This document shows, in pieces, positions 19,592 to 28,518 of a stretch of DNA of 64,000 bases; position 1 is the stretch's first letter; every line of letters begins with the position of its first letter. Below the pieces are notes generated by a model. That model worked only from the letters and a program-made list of their open reading frames with translations. It was not told where the DNA came from and made no database searches. Both the position numbers and the translations under genes were made by a program. The DNA is from Novosphingobium terrae. Lineage in GTDB: Bacteria; Pseudomonadota; Alphaproteobacteria; Sphingomonadales; Sphingomonadaceae. The stretch spans positions 3,720,001 to 3,784,000 of the forward strand of contig NZ_JABVZR010000001.1 of assembly GCF_017163935.1 (NCBI RefSeq), read 5' to 3'.

Positions 19592-21712
19592 TCAGGGCTT
19601 CTCGTTGTAATATTCGTTATATTTGCTCGAATGGTAATAATAGGAACCATAGGTCTGCGACTTGGCATCGACCATTGTGTACATGGCGCCCACCAGATTG
19701 GCGCCATCCGCCCGCAGCCAGCCCACCGCCGAGCTGACAGCCTGAGACGGGGTGGCGTTCCACTTGATCGCCAGCACCACCGCATCGGCCAGCGCCGCCA
19801 GGAAGCGGCCATCGGCCAGACCCACCAGCGGCGGCAGATCGAGGATGATCACATCGTAGCGGCCGGTCAGCCCCTCGATCAGATCATGGATTGCCTGCGT
19901 GCCGAACAGATTGTCCGAGGTGAAATAGGGCTTCTGCACCGAAATGCTGTTGAGCGCCTCCAGACGGGTGGGCTGAATGGCCTGATCCAGCGTGGCCTCG
20001 CCGCTCAGCAGCTCCACCGTGCCGGGACCGGTGGTGTCGCTGTCGATGATGTTGCGCAGCTGGGCGCGGCGCACGTCGACATCGAAGATCACCGTGCGCT
20101 GGCCGTTGAGCGCCATGGTGCGCGCCAGAGCCAGGGCGGTGGTCGTCTTGCCCTCGCTGGGCAGGGACGAGGTCACCGCGATGACCTTGGGCGCCAGCTC
20201 TCCCTTCACGCCCATGAGACTGGCTCTGGCGTTGCGGAAGGCCTCGGCGAATTGCGAGGTCGGCTTTTCGACCAGCATGTCCGCCGGCATGTCGGTGCCG
20301 CGCAGCAGCGGGATCGCGGCGATGAGCGGCAGGCCGAGTTCGTCCTCGACCTGAGCCGCCGTCATCATGCCGGTCACCATCAGCTCCTGCACGGTGATCA
20401 CCACCACGCCCAGCCCCGCACCCAGCAGCACGGAGAGCGCGATCAGCAAGCCCTTCTTCGGCCAGTAGGGGTCGATCGGGGTCTTGGCGGCATCGATCAC
20501 GCGTGCCTGAGCGATGGAGTTCTGTGCCGCCTGGCGCGCATCCATGGTGGTCTGCGCCATGCGGTCATAGGCGGCATGCTTGCTGTCCGCATCGCGCTGC
20601 AGGCTGGCCAGAGTCACGGAATCGCGCGCTTCCTGCGCCTGCTTGTCGACCAGCTTCTGCATGCTGGCCTGCAGGCTGCCGGCATGGGCCTCCGCCGCAT
20701 CGGCATCGGACTTGAGCGAGCGCACCACGCGCTCCTGCTCGGCAGCCAGCTGCGCATCGACATCGGCCAGCTGCTTGTTCGTCTTGATATAGTCGGGATA
20801 GCGCGGGCCATAGCGCGTGGCCATCTCGCCCAGAGTCTGGATCAGCGTGGCGCGCTGGCGGCGCAGATCCTGGATCGTGACCGAATTGCGCACGTCGCTG
20901 ATCGAATCGAGATGGCCCGAAGCGATCTGCTGCTGCGCTGAAATCTGCTTCGAACGCGCCTCTGCCGCCACCGATTCCGCGCTGGCCAGCTGCAGCGAGA
21001 GCGGGCTGACCTGCTGATCGGTGATGGTTTCCTCAGTATGGTCATTGGTGCGCACGATGCCGGCCTTGGCGCCGAACTGGGCGACCTTTTCATCGGCGGC
21101 GCGCACATCATTGCCCATCTGGTCGAGCTGCTGCTCGAAGAAACCGGCCTGCTTGGAGGCCGTGCCGATGTTGGTGCCCACCTTCGTGTCCATATAGACC
21201 GAGGAGAAGGCATTGGCGATGCGCGCGGCCTTTTCCGGATCGCGCGAGGCCACCTTGATCGAGATGATGTAGGTCAGCTTCTCACGCGCGACATCCAGCT
21301 TGTTGCCCAGCGTGGTGGCCGTGGCATCCAGCTTCTGCTCTTCGGTCAGGCCGGGCTTGCTGGTGGCATCGGTGTTGTATTCGTCATCATTGACCAGCTT
21401 GAGGCGGCGCACCACCTCACGCGCCGTATCCAGCGAGTTGATCACCGACACTTCGGTCTCGATGGCCTCGGTGGCCAGATCGGCCTGGGCGTCGCCGGGG
21501 TTGTTATGGGCCAGCGGGTTCTGCTTGGGGTCGATCTGGATGCGCGTGACGCCTTGATAGGAGGGCTTGATCAGAAAGGTGATCGCCACACCGGCCAGCG
21601 TGATCAGCAAGGTGATGGCCAGCAGCGTCTTGTAGCGCCGGTACAGCACATCCCTTGTCTTGGCCATGACATCCGCAAGACGGGCTTCATAGGAAGCTGT
21701 GGAGACTTTCAT
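19592..21712 (-). CDS. Wzz/BY-kinase exopolysaccharide co-polymerase
   Basis: A protein of 706 aa. The Wzz domain is at the N-terminus with a membrane helix near residues 27-47, followed by a long periplasmic coiled coil, a GNVR-type segment and a second helix (GLLIALSVLLGAGLGVVVI). The cytoplasmic tyrosine autokinase has Walker A SSLPSEGKTTTALA (about 515-528), Walker A' FDVDVRR and Walker B DVIILDLPP. The C-terminal tail carries seven Tyr (YGSYYYHSSKYNEYY), the autophosphorylation cluster. It controls polymer length and export with the OPX protein. The ATG at 21712 follows GGGTTGGAA; a TTG lies 9 nt upstream. A 229-bp gap (19363-19591) follows with no gene seen. Confidence 0.93.
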   Translation of the reverse strand: MKVSTASYEARLADVMAKTRDVLYRRYKTLLAITLLITLAGVAITFLIKPSYQGVTRIQIDPKQNPLAHNNPGDAQADLATEAIETEVSVINSLDTAREVVRRLKLVNDDEYNTDATSKPGLTEEQKLDATATTLGNKLDVAREKLTYIISIKVASRDPEKAARIANAFSSVYMDTKVGTNIGTASKQAGFFEQQLDQMGNDVRAADEKVAQFGAKAGIVRTNDHTEETITDQQVSPLSLQLASAESVAAEARSKQISAQQQIASGHLDSISDVRNSVTIQDLRRQRATLIQTLGEMATRYGPRYPDYIKTNKQLADVDAQLAAEQERVVRSLKSDADAAEAHAGSLQASMQKLVDKQAQEARDSVTLASLQRDADSKHAAYDRMAQTTMDARQAAQNSIAQARVIDAAKTPIDPYWPKKGLLIALSVLLGAGLGVVVITVQELMVTGMMTAAQVEDELGLPLIAAIPLLRGTDMPADMLVEKPTSQFAEAFRNARASLMGVKGELAPKVIAVTSSLPSEGKTTTALALARTMALNGQRTVIFDVDVRRAQLRNIIDSDTTGPGTVELLSGEATLDQAIQPTRLEALNSISVQKPYFTSDNLFGTQAIHDLIEGLTGRYDVIILDLPPLVGLADGRFLAALADAVVLAIKWNATPSQAVSSAVGWLRADGANLVGAMYTMVDAKSQTYGSYYYHSSKYNEYYNEKP

Positions 21713-21775
21713 GAATTCCAACCCTTGCCCAGAGGAATGATCTGCACACCCATAAGACTATCCCTTAGCCGCGTT

Positions 21776-23206
21776 TCATCGCCTCACCGTCATCGACAGC
21801 CCGAAAAGCACCCCATCGGAAGAGGTCCCCAGCGACGCCTGCGTGGGCCGCGAAGACCGGTAATTGACCTCGGCCTGGAAGCCGAGCCAGCGCGAGGCCT
21901 GATAGCGCACCGCGCCCTGGAACAGATGCGCGATGCGCTTGCCGCTCTGGCTGAAGTAGCTCTGATCGGCGAGGGCCGCGTTGAAGATCAGCGTCAGATT
22001 TTCCCGCAGCGACTGATCGACCTCGGCCATGACGCGCGTGTCGATATAGGGCGTGGAACTCAGGCTTGAATCCTGGATCAGCCGCTGGGTCGAAAGGGAC
22101 ACCGTCGTCATCTGGAAGGGGAAGAAATCCACCTTCGCCTGCGCCGAAAGCGCACTGACATTGCGATAGGCGGTGTCGAGATAGCCGCGATGCGTATAGC
22201 CCAGCCCCACCTGGCCGCGCATCACCCCGGCCAGATCGAAGCTGACCCCGCCCATCGCCGTCTGCCCGTTGGAGGTCTGCGGCGGATTGGAGGCGCTTTG
22301 CGCCACCGGATAATAGGTATGGTCCGCCGAAACCGCGCTGTAGACCGCAAAGCTGGGCGACAGCGCATATTCCGCCTGCCCGGTGTAGCGGTCGATCGTG
22401 CGGTTGCGATAGGACTGATCGGTCACATCGCCATTGTTGAAATCCAGCCTGGCGAAGCTGTAATGAGAATGCTCATAGCTGCCGACCAGCCGGAGACGCT
22501 CACCGGTGTAGGTGGCCCGCAGCAACGCCTGCTGGCGCTGGAAACTGGAAAGAACCTGAGCGTCAGGGCTCAGATCGTTGGTGTAGGGGCTTTCGTAATA
22601 GCGCCCCACCCGCCCCTCTGCATGCAGCACGAGGTGGCGGCCCAGCTCCATCTCGCCGATGGGATAGAGATCCCAATTGACCTGATTGCGACGGGTCTGG
22701 GTGGCATAGCGGCGGATGTCGGCGCTGCCGATCAGCTCCAGCATATGGCGCGACCAGTCCGAAACCAGCGTCGCGCTGGGCTTGAACACACCGCTGACGT
22801 CGCTCTGCTTGTTGGTGTCTGAGGCATAGACATTGTTGTCCGCCACCACGCCCAGCGTCGCCTGCGGATGCAGCATGAAAGAGCCGATCGCCGCGCCCGG
22901 CGCATCGAAATCGGGATGGGCCTCTTCCAGCACGCTGACATTGTGGTCACGCGCGAAATCGGGGGCCATCGTCGGCACGATCAGCGTGTTGAAGCTGGTG
23001 GGAGAGGCCACGAAGGGGGTCAGCACGCTTTGCGCGCGCGCCACGCCGCCATGCCCCAGGCAGGAGGCCACACAGGCAGCCACACCCACCGAAGGGGAGA
23101 GCAGCAGGCCATTCCACGCGGCGGCCCGACGCTTGAGACGAAGCCCGGAACCGGGCAGGCCCTTGCGCTGCGGCATGCGGAGTTTGCAAGGCACCCCCCG
23201 CATCAT
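21776..23206 (-). CDS. Outer-membrane beta-barrel protein of the EPS locus
   Basis: A protein of 476 aa. A basic N-terminus and hydrophobic stretch (GLLLSPSVGVAACVASCLGH) end in VARAQS, a likely signal-peptidase site. The rest is rich in alternating hydrophobic/aromatic strands such as LRLVGSYEHSHYSFARLDF and FAVYSAVSADHTYYPVA, ending in Arg after SMTVRR, which suggests an outer-membrane barrel of the type often encoded beside Wzz-kinases in alphaproteobacteria. It may form or assist the export pore. GGGGAGGG precedes the start codon. No enzymatic motif was seen. Confidence 0.75.
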   Translation of the reverse strand: MMRGVPCKLRMPQRKGLPGSGLRLKRRAAAWNGLLLSPSVGVAACVASCLGHGGVARAQSVLTPFVASPTSFNTLIVPTMAPDFARDHNVSVLEEAHPDFDAPGAAIGSFMLHPQATLGVVADNNVYASDTNKQSDVSGVFKPSATLVSDWSRHMLELIGSADIRRYATQTRRNQVNWDLYPIGEMELGRHLVLHAEGRVGRYYESPYTNDLSPDAQVLSSFQRQQALLRATYTGERLRLVGSYEHSHYSFARLDFNNGDVTDQSYRNRTIDRYTGQAEYALSPSFAVYSAVSADHTYYPVAQSASNPPQTSNGQTAMGGVSFDLAGVMRGQVGLGYTHRGYLDTAYRNVSALSAQAKVDFFPFQMTTVSLSTQRLIQDSSLSSTPYIDTRVMAEVDQSLRENLTLIFNAALADQSYFSQSGKRIAHLFQGAVRYQASRWLGFQAEVNYRSSRPTQASLGTSSDGVLFGLSMTVRR

Positions 23207-23238
23207 CAGGAACCCTCCCCGCTCAAGAATCAGCCCGA

Positions 23239-23826
23239 TCAGAAGAAGCGCTCAGCGACCCGAATCGTATCGCCAGGCCATACGCGCAGGTCGGGGGTCA
23301 GCAGGTAACGCTTCTCGTCCGCCTCACCATAGGTGCGAATGTAGACATAGGATTCGCGGCCGCGCGGGGTCAGCCCCTGCGCGGTGGCGATGGCGCTCCA
23401 GACGGTCAGGCCCGGCACGAATGGATATTGCCCCGGCATATGCACCTGCCCCGCGATGAAGAAGGGGCGATAGGCGGTCACCTCGGCGGTCACCTTGGGG
23501 TTACGCAGATAGTCCTGTCCCAGCAGGCCCTCATAATCGCTCGCCACTTTGGTGGGTGCTTCCCCCAGCACGGCCATCGCGCCGGTTAGCGGCAGGGCGA
23601 TGTTGCCATCGGCGCCGATCTGATACTCACCCGACAGTTGTGGTTCGTTGAAGACATTGACCTTCAGCTTGTCACCAGCGCCCAGCCGATAGCTTTCGGC
23701 AAGAGACTGGCCACCCTCATAGCGGGCACCAGTGTTGACCGTGGGAATTTTGGTCCCGGCCTGCGCCTCACCTTGCAGTGCGAAAAGCGCGAACGAGCAG
23801 AAGATCAGCAGACCCTTTTTCCTCAC
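23239..23826 (-). CDS. OPX-family polysaccharide export protein
   Basis: A protein of 195 aa with a Sec signal peptide (KKGLLIFCSFALFALQGEAQA) and no lipobox Cys. The Poly_export domain begins YRLGAGDKLKVNVFNEPQLS...ADGNIALPLTGAMAVLG and is followed by an SLBB-like segment (ITAYRPFFIAGQVHMPG... as VTAYRPFFIAGQ). It would couple the Wzz-kinase to outer-membrane export. The GTG at 23826 is preferred: AAAGG lies about 9 nt upstream and the signal peptide starts there; a TTG at 23847 would add seven residues. It is the first gene of the main EPS transcription unit. Confidence 0.88.
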   Translation of the reverse strand: MRKKGLLIFCSFALFALQGEAQAGTKIPTVNTGARYEGGQSLAESYRLGAGDKLKVNVFNEPQLSGEYQIGADGNIALPLTGAMAVLGEAPTKVASDYEGLLGQDYLRNPKVTAEVTAYRPFFIAGQVHMPGQYPFVPGLTVWSAIATAQGLTPRGRESYVYIRTYGEADEKRYLLTPDLRVWPGDTIRVAERFF

Positions 23827-23847
23827 CGGAAAACGCCTTTCAATCAA

Positions 23848-24250
23848 ACGGAACGATCATAGGCATATCAAGGCAAATCACTGTCTTCAAGGCACAAAAC
23901 AAATTCTGCGACGAACTCAACTCGTCGCAAAAATCAAACAACCATTCTGTCGATTTAGTACCGATCCATTTAATGTAAATTATTTTTTACAACTCTGTCA
24001 GCACATGAACAATCAATTTTGCCAAGACACATTCTTGGCGCAAATAAAAAAACCACACCTTATTGACCCTGTGCTTCGGCAAAACACCTATTTGCGAAAG
24101 CCATTTTTACGACAGATGGCGCCCAAAGGCCAACCGCCTTCGCAATTGCAACATGAATTAAAATTTAGGTGTTCGCACCAAGGTCAAGGGTGCGCGCCGC
24201 TCGGAAGGCAGCCGCCCGCCCGGCGATGCCCTCTTTCAGGGCACCGCCGG
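23848..24250 (-). promoter_or_regulatory. AT-rich regulatory region upstream of the EPS export operon
   Basis: This non-coding stretch is much more AT-rich than its surroundings and holds three dyads: TGCGACGA/TCGTCGCA (23907-23929), TGTAAA-N6-TTTACA (23974-23991) and GCCAAGA-N5-TCTTGGC (24021-24039). CTTGAC on the minus strand (plus 24183-24188) could be a -35 box, with an AT-rich -10 region 17 bp on. The dyads look like operators or leader hairpins for the EPS genes. No binding protein is identified. Confidence 0.5.
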
Positions 24251-24295
24251 GGCTGAATGATACGCTTACGCGCATGTTCCAAACCGGTTCTAAAA

Positions 24296-24392
24296 CCAAG
24301 GCATGATCCGTGAATCACGCATGGGTTCCAGATTTTTATGGTCGCATCGTTTGCGCGAAAAACCGGTTCCCGCTTTTTCGCGCGATGCTCTA
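24296..24392. repeat. Interspersed repeat ending GATGCTCTAG
   Basis: The stretch contains the stem GCGCGAAAAA (24353-24362) paired with TTTTTCGCGC (24374-24383) around CCGGTTCCCG, then GATGCTCTAG. The same terminal decamer occurs at about 2076-2085 and a reversed form, GATCTAGAGC, at 45241. The CTAG supplies the TAG stop of the GH74-like gene (and of the beta-helix gene at 2082). Such short palindromic intergenic repeats are common in alphaproteobacteria. Confidence 0.6.
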
Positions 24393-26807
24393 GTTGACCT
24401 TGAAGCAGCTCTTGCCAGCGGGCAGTTTTGCCGTCTTGCAGGGGGCGGGCTCACCCCAGACCCAGCTCGATCCGACATAGCCGATATAGACCCGCCCGAA
24501 GACATCGGGGTCCGCCGCGATCGCCGTCACCTGATCGAGATTGCCTGCCGGGAAGTCCGCGACCTGCTGCCAGCTCCCCGCATTGTCCACCGAGCGCCAG
24601 AGGCCATAGCGCCCATCGACCCGGCCCGAGATGAAGATGGTGGGGTAGCTCTTGCCCTTGGCGGCCTTGCCGAAGGCCACGTCATCGACGTGATCGACAT
24701 GCGCCACCACCTGCCAGCTCGCCCCGCCATCGCTGCTGCGGCGCAATCCGGTGTCAGCGCCCCCCGCCACGGCGGAGGTGAAAAAGAGATGCCCGGCATG
24801 GCCCGGCACCGAACGCAGCTTGGCCGTCTCGCCGCTGGAGGGGGCGATCTCTCCGGCAAAGACGCGGCTCCAGCTGGCGCCGCCGTCGCGGCTGCGCCAC
24901 AGGCCCTGCAGGCCGATGTTGGGCGCCTCGCCGCTGTGATAGAGGTAGAAGACCCCGCCTTCGGTCTTGTCGGCGGTCAACGTCTTGCGCTGCTGCCACA
25001 TATGCGGGAAGGAGCCGGTCTTCGGGCCCACCTCGCCGGGCAGACGCACCGGGCTCCAGGTCCTGCCGCGATCCATCGTGTAGAAGGGCGTGCGGTTGTC
25101 CGAAGGCTCCCAGACGATGTTGTCGATGTTGCCCGAGGACACCGCGATGGCCCCGTAAGACATGCGCCAGGGATCATCATCCTTCTCGCCCGGCGGCGTG
25201 GGCAGGCTGGCGAATTTCGTCCATGTCCGCCCGCCATCGGTGCTGGTGCCGGCCATCACCGCATTGCCATCCTCCGAACAGCAATGGCGCGCGTCCGAGG
25301 CATTGCTGACCACGAATTTCGGATCGGCAGGCGACCAGTCCATCTGCTGCACCGACATCAGCCCGCGCTCATTGGGACCAAAGGTGGTGGAGAAGGCGTT
25401 GAGATCATCCTTCACATGCAGGCCAAAGTCCCACCCCGCGAAGATCGGCGACTGGCCGGGCGCCTGGATCGCATCATTGGTCACCAGCTCCTCGATGCCG
25501 CGTGCCTGGCTGACCCACTCGACCGCAGACGTCCCCGGCGGGAAATCGGCATAGAAGGGCCCGGTGCCGCCGCCGACCCACAGGCGGTTGGCCACCTTGG
25601 GATCGAACTGCACATCGCCGGTGGAGAAATAGGACGCGTCCGACACTTTCAGCCATGGCGGATCGCCCGCCCCCACCTTGGCGGAATGCGAGACATGGTT
25701 CCAGCTCTTGCCGCCATCGGTGGATTGATAGCCATCGCCGCTCTGATCGAAGATCACCAGCTGATCGGCCTGCGGGTTGGAGGCCGCCGCCGTCCAGGGC
25801 AGCATCGGCAGGCCCGCCTCATGCGTCAGATCGTGCCAGCGCCCGTCGCGATAGAGCCAGACGCCCTTGCCCACATCATCCACGCCAAGGAAGGCACCAT
25901 GACGGTCGAAGGTGCCGCGCCGCAACGTCATCGGCTGCGCGCCGACCGAGGGCAGCGTGTTGAAACTGGCCCCGCCATCCTGCGAGACATACATGCCATG
26001 GCCCGAGGCCAGCGCGAAAATCCGCCCGCTGGGCTTGCCGCCCTCGCCCCGCTCGAACCAGATCTGCGTGCCGGGGGCCTGAAGGCCGGGCGTGGCCTTG
26101 TCGCGATCCTCGCTGGCCGGCACGGAGCTGACGCGCTGCCAGCTTTCCCCGCCATTGGTCGAGCGCCACAACCCGCTCGATGTGCCCAGAAACACCAGAT
26201 CGGCATTGGTCGGCGACACCGTCAGGAAAGGCCCATTGGTGCGGAAGGCGCTGTTGGCGTCCCACACTTCGGGGAAGATGGTGCTGCTGCCCACCCAATG
26301 CGCGCCGCGATCGTCCGTGCGATAGACATGGCCCTTGGCCGCCATAAAGATGCGATCGGGCCGCGAGGGCGCCACCGCAATCTCATAAACGCCCGAGGCC
26401 TGTGTGCCCTGCACCCGGTCTGCGGCAGGCATGGCCGAAGCCGTCATCAACTGCACCCAGCGGTCGGCCTGAGGCGACCAGATATAGGCACCATAGACGT
26501 CGGTGCGCGCCACCATCGTGTTGCCGCCCGCATCGAAAGCCAGGCCGGTGATAAAGCCGCCGCCGCCGATGGCAACATGGCTCCATTGATAGGTTTCATC
26601 CGCCACGGGTCCTCCCGCAGTGGACAAAGCGGGCGGCGGCGCATGATGGGCCGCCTGCGCCTGAGAGGAATAGAAAAACGCCCCCACAGCCCCCGCGCCA
26701 CCAAGGATGACAAAACCCAGCACCAGCCATGGCCAGCGTTTGCGCTTGCGGCGCGGCTTGGTGAACTGATCATAGCTGATGTTGCGGCGGCTGCGTGTCG
26801 TCGTCAT
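24390..26807 (-). CDS. Membrane-anchored GH74-like glycoside hydrolase
   Basis: A protein of 805 aa. A basic cytoplasmic N-terminus is followed by one membrane helix (WPWLVLGFVILGGAGAVGAF), then a large periplasmic or surface domain. WSHVAIGGGGFITGLAFDAG and MVARTDVYGAYIW match the first blade of GH74 xyloglucanase-type double seven-bladed propellers, including the conserved Asp. BNR/Asp-box motifs recur (TDDRGAHW, STNGGESW, STDGGKSW, SRDGGASW, SSDGGASW). It likely cleaves or binds a beta-glucan-like chain, perhaps the EPS itself. ATG 26807 is preceded by AGGGG. The TAG stop lies in a repeat. Confidence 0.8.
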   Translation of the reverse strand: MTTTRSRRNISYDQFTKPRRKRKRWPWLVLGFVILGGAGAVGAFFYSSQAQAAHHAPPPALSTAGGPVADETYQWSHVAIGGGGFITGLAFDAGGNTMVARTDVYGAYIWSPQADRWVQLMTASAMPAADRVQGTQASGVYEIAVAPSRPDRIFMAAKGHVYRTDDRGAHWVGSSTIFPEVWDANSAFRTNGPFLTVSPTNADLVFLGTSSGLWRSTNGGESWQRVSSVPASEDRDKATPGLQAPGTQIWFERGEGGKPSGRIFALASGHGMYVSQDGGASFNTLPSVGAQPMTLRRGTFDRHGAFLGVDDVGKGVWLYRDGRWHDLTHEAGLPMLPWTAAASNPQADQLVIFDQSGDGYQSTDGGKSWNHVSHSAKVGAGDPPWLKVSDASYFSTGDVQFDPKVANRLWVGGGTGPFYADFPPGTSAVEWVSQARGIEELVTNDAIQAPGQSPIFAGWDFGLHVKDDLNAFSTTFGPNERGLMSVQQMDWSPADPKFVVSNASDARHCCSEDGNAVMAGTSTDGGRTWTKFASLPTPPGEKDDDPWRMSYGAIAVSSGNIDNIVWEPSDNRTPFYTMDRGRTWSPVRLPGEVGPKTGSFPHMWQQRKTLTADKTEGGVFYLYHSGEAPNIGLQGLWRSRDGGASWSRVFAGEIAPSSGETAKLRSVPGHAGHLFFTSAVAGGADTGLRRSSDGGASWQVVAHVDHVDDVAFGKAAKGKSYPTIFISGRVDGRYGLWRSVDNAGSWQQVADFPAGNLDQVTAIAADPDVFGRVYIGYVGSSWVWGEPAPCKTAKLPAGKSCFKVN

Positions 26808-26865
26808 CGGACCCCTGACAGTCTGTCTGTGGAAGGAAGCTGCGTGAAAGACCGGCAGTATCCGG

Positions 26866-27627
26866 TCAGTCATGCGTCTTGGTGGCGAGGTGATAAACCG
26901 CGCGCGGATTGGTCACGAGATAGCGCACGCCAAGCCGCAAAGGCTCACGCGCGGCGCGATAGAGCCATTCCAGCCCCGTCGCCTGCATCCATTGCGGGGC
27001 GCGCGAAACGCCGCCGCCATAATGATCGAACAGCCCGCCGCAGGTGCGTATCCAGGCCAGGCCCGCCAGATGCTCCCGCGCCTTCACAGCGAACTGCTCC
27101 TGACGCGGCGTGCCCATGCCCACCCACAGCACATCCGCGCCCGAGCGGCGCACCGCCGCGCAGATCGCCGGAATATCGCCGTCGGAGACATAGCCATGCC
27201 GCACGCCCACGATCTGCAAATCGGGATAGCGACTGCGCAGATAGTCGGCGGCCCGCGCCGCCACCCCCTGCCGCGCGCCCAGAAAATAGAAGCGAATGCC
27301 CTCACGCGCGGCCATGGAGGCGGCATCGAGCAGGAAATCGGTGGTCGCGGTGCGCTCGGTCAGCGGATCGCGGCAGAAGAGGCGGCTGGCAAAGACCAGC
27401 GGCATGCCATCGGCATCGACGATGTCCGCCCGGTCGATCGCGCCCTTGAGCGCCGGATCGGCATGATAGCTGGCCACCACGCTGCCATTGGCCGAGGTGA
27501 CGAAGCGCGGCAGCGCCAGTTGCCCCCCGCGCGCCGCGCGCACATCATCCAGCATGATGGAGCAAAGCTGCTCGCAATTGGCCTTGGTGACGGGCAGGCC
27601 ACCAATGGTCTGCGTGGGCGCGGTCAT
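26866..27627 (-). CDS. WecG/TagA/CpsF-family glycosyltransferase (GT26)
   Basis: A protein of 253 aa. Family signatures in order are FVTSANGSVVASYHADP, DIVDADGMPLVFASRL, IRFYFLGARQGVAARAADYL and VLWVGMGTPRQEQFAVKARE, the last being the GT26 hallmark. Relatives transfer ManNAc(A) or another hexose to polyprenyl-linked sugars in teichoic acid, enterobacterial common antigen or EPS synthesis. It would act on the membrane-bound repeat unit, probably early. It ends 58 bp before the GH74-like gene and is the most upstream gene of the EPS locus seen here. Confidence 0.88.
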   Translation of the reverse strand: MTAPTQTIGGLPVTKANCEQLCSIMLDDVRAARGGQLALPRFVTSANGSVVASYHADPALKGAIDRADIVDADGMPLVFASRLFCRDPLTERTATTDFLLDAASMAAREGIRFYFLGARQGVAARAADYLRSRYPDLQIVGVRHGYVSDGDIPAICAAVRRSGADVLWVGMGTPRQEQFAVKAREHLAGLAWIRTCGGLFDHYGGGVSRAPQWMQATGLEWLYRAAREPLRLGVRYLVTNPRAVYHLATKTHD

Positions 27628-27776
27628 CTCATTTCACCAGACACGAACCGCTTCTCCCTGCCACTCACGATCAGGACGCTGATGTAAAATGATACTGCGA
27701 TCCGCAGCCCTTGCCAAGCCAAGCGGCAGCGCCCCGCCGCAGCAGGGGCACGCCAAACGGCCATTTCATCAAAAGC

Positions 27777-28493
27777 TTAGGGCGCCGAGGGCGCGGCACC
27801 CGCAGCCGGCGCCTGATCCGGCCACGCGCCTTCCCAACGCCGCACGGTGATGACTTTCACCGGTTGGGCAAGCATCTGCCCCTTCATCACACCCTCGCCC
27901 TTCTCCGGATCGAGCGGCGCGTCGAAGATGCGGCGCGCCACATCCATGCCCTTCACCACATGGCCAAAAGCGGCATAGCCCTGCCGGTCATCCTCGCTGT
28001 CAGCCTTCGGATTGGCATCCAGCCCGTCAATGTCCGAAAGCAGGATCGAGAAGTCCCCCGTCGCCGTGCCCGGCGCATAGCGCGCCATGCTGATCGCCCC
28101 GGCCTTGTGATGCACGCCCGTCACCGTGGTCGGCTCATGCGCGATGGGCGGCAGCAGGCGGCGCGGATCACCCTGCGTGCCCGCCTGAATGAGCCCGCTG
28201 GGTGGCGTGCCCCAGGGCAGATGCATCGCGCGGTAGAACAGAATGCCGTCAAAACGCTTGCTCTGGGCATAGCGCAGGAAGTTGAGCGTGGTGATCGGCG
28301 CGTGCTTGCCGTCCAGCTCCAGCACGATCTCGCCCTGATCGGTGGTGATGACCACATGCTCCACATCCTGAAGCTGGATCGCAGGGGGCGGAGCGTATTT
28401 GGGCTGGGCCGCCTGTGCAGGGGCATGCCGGACGGGGGCAGCCGTCAGCGGGGTGGCGAGGATCAGCGCGAGAAGGGCGATTCGTTTCAGCAT
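27777..28493 (-). CDS. Periplasmic cyclophilin-type peptidyl-prolyl isomerase
   Basis: A protein of 238 aa with signal peptide MLKRIALLALILATPLTAAP. Cyclophilin landmarks are TDQGEIVLELDGKHAPITTL, FDGILFYRAMH and GYAAFGHVVKGMDVARRIF. It catalyses prolyl cis-trans isomerisation, aiding folding of exported proteins. The frame runs upstream into TH element A, but the start is set at the signal-peptide Met. The ribosome site is weak. The Trp of human cyclophilin is not evident, as in other bacterial PpiA/B-like proteins. Confidence 0.88.
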   Translation of the reverse strand: MLKRIALLALILATPLTAAPVRHAPAQAAQPKYAPPPAIQLQDVEHVVITTDQGEIVLELDGKHAPITTLNFLRYAQSKRFDGILFYRAMHLPWGTPPSGLIQAGTQGDPRRLLPPIAHEPTTVTGVHHKAGAISMARYAPGTATGDFSILLSDIDGLDANPKADSEDDRQGYAAFGHVVKGMDVARRIFDAPLDPEKGEGVMKGQMLAQPVKVITVRRWEGAWPDQAPAAGAAPSAP

Positions 28494-28518
28494 GGCTGAA
28501 GAATAATAAGAGAAAGAT

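Noticed and set aside
23848..24250. A short open frame in the AT-rich leader (around 23778-23978 plus)
   Set aside because: It has no ribosome site or motif, overlaps the export gene's start on the other strand, and lies in a region better explained as regulatory.
24303..27449. A 1048-codon open frame on the plus strand opposite the GH74-like and WecG genes
   Set aside because: It is a GC-bias shadow: composition is dominated by Arg, Gly, His and Ala with no domain, and it crosses two well-supported genes on the other strand.
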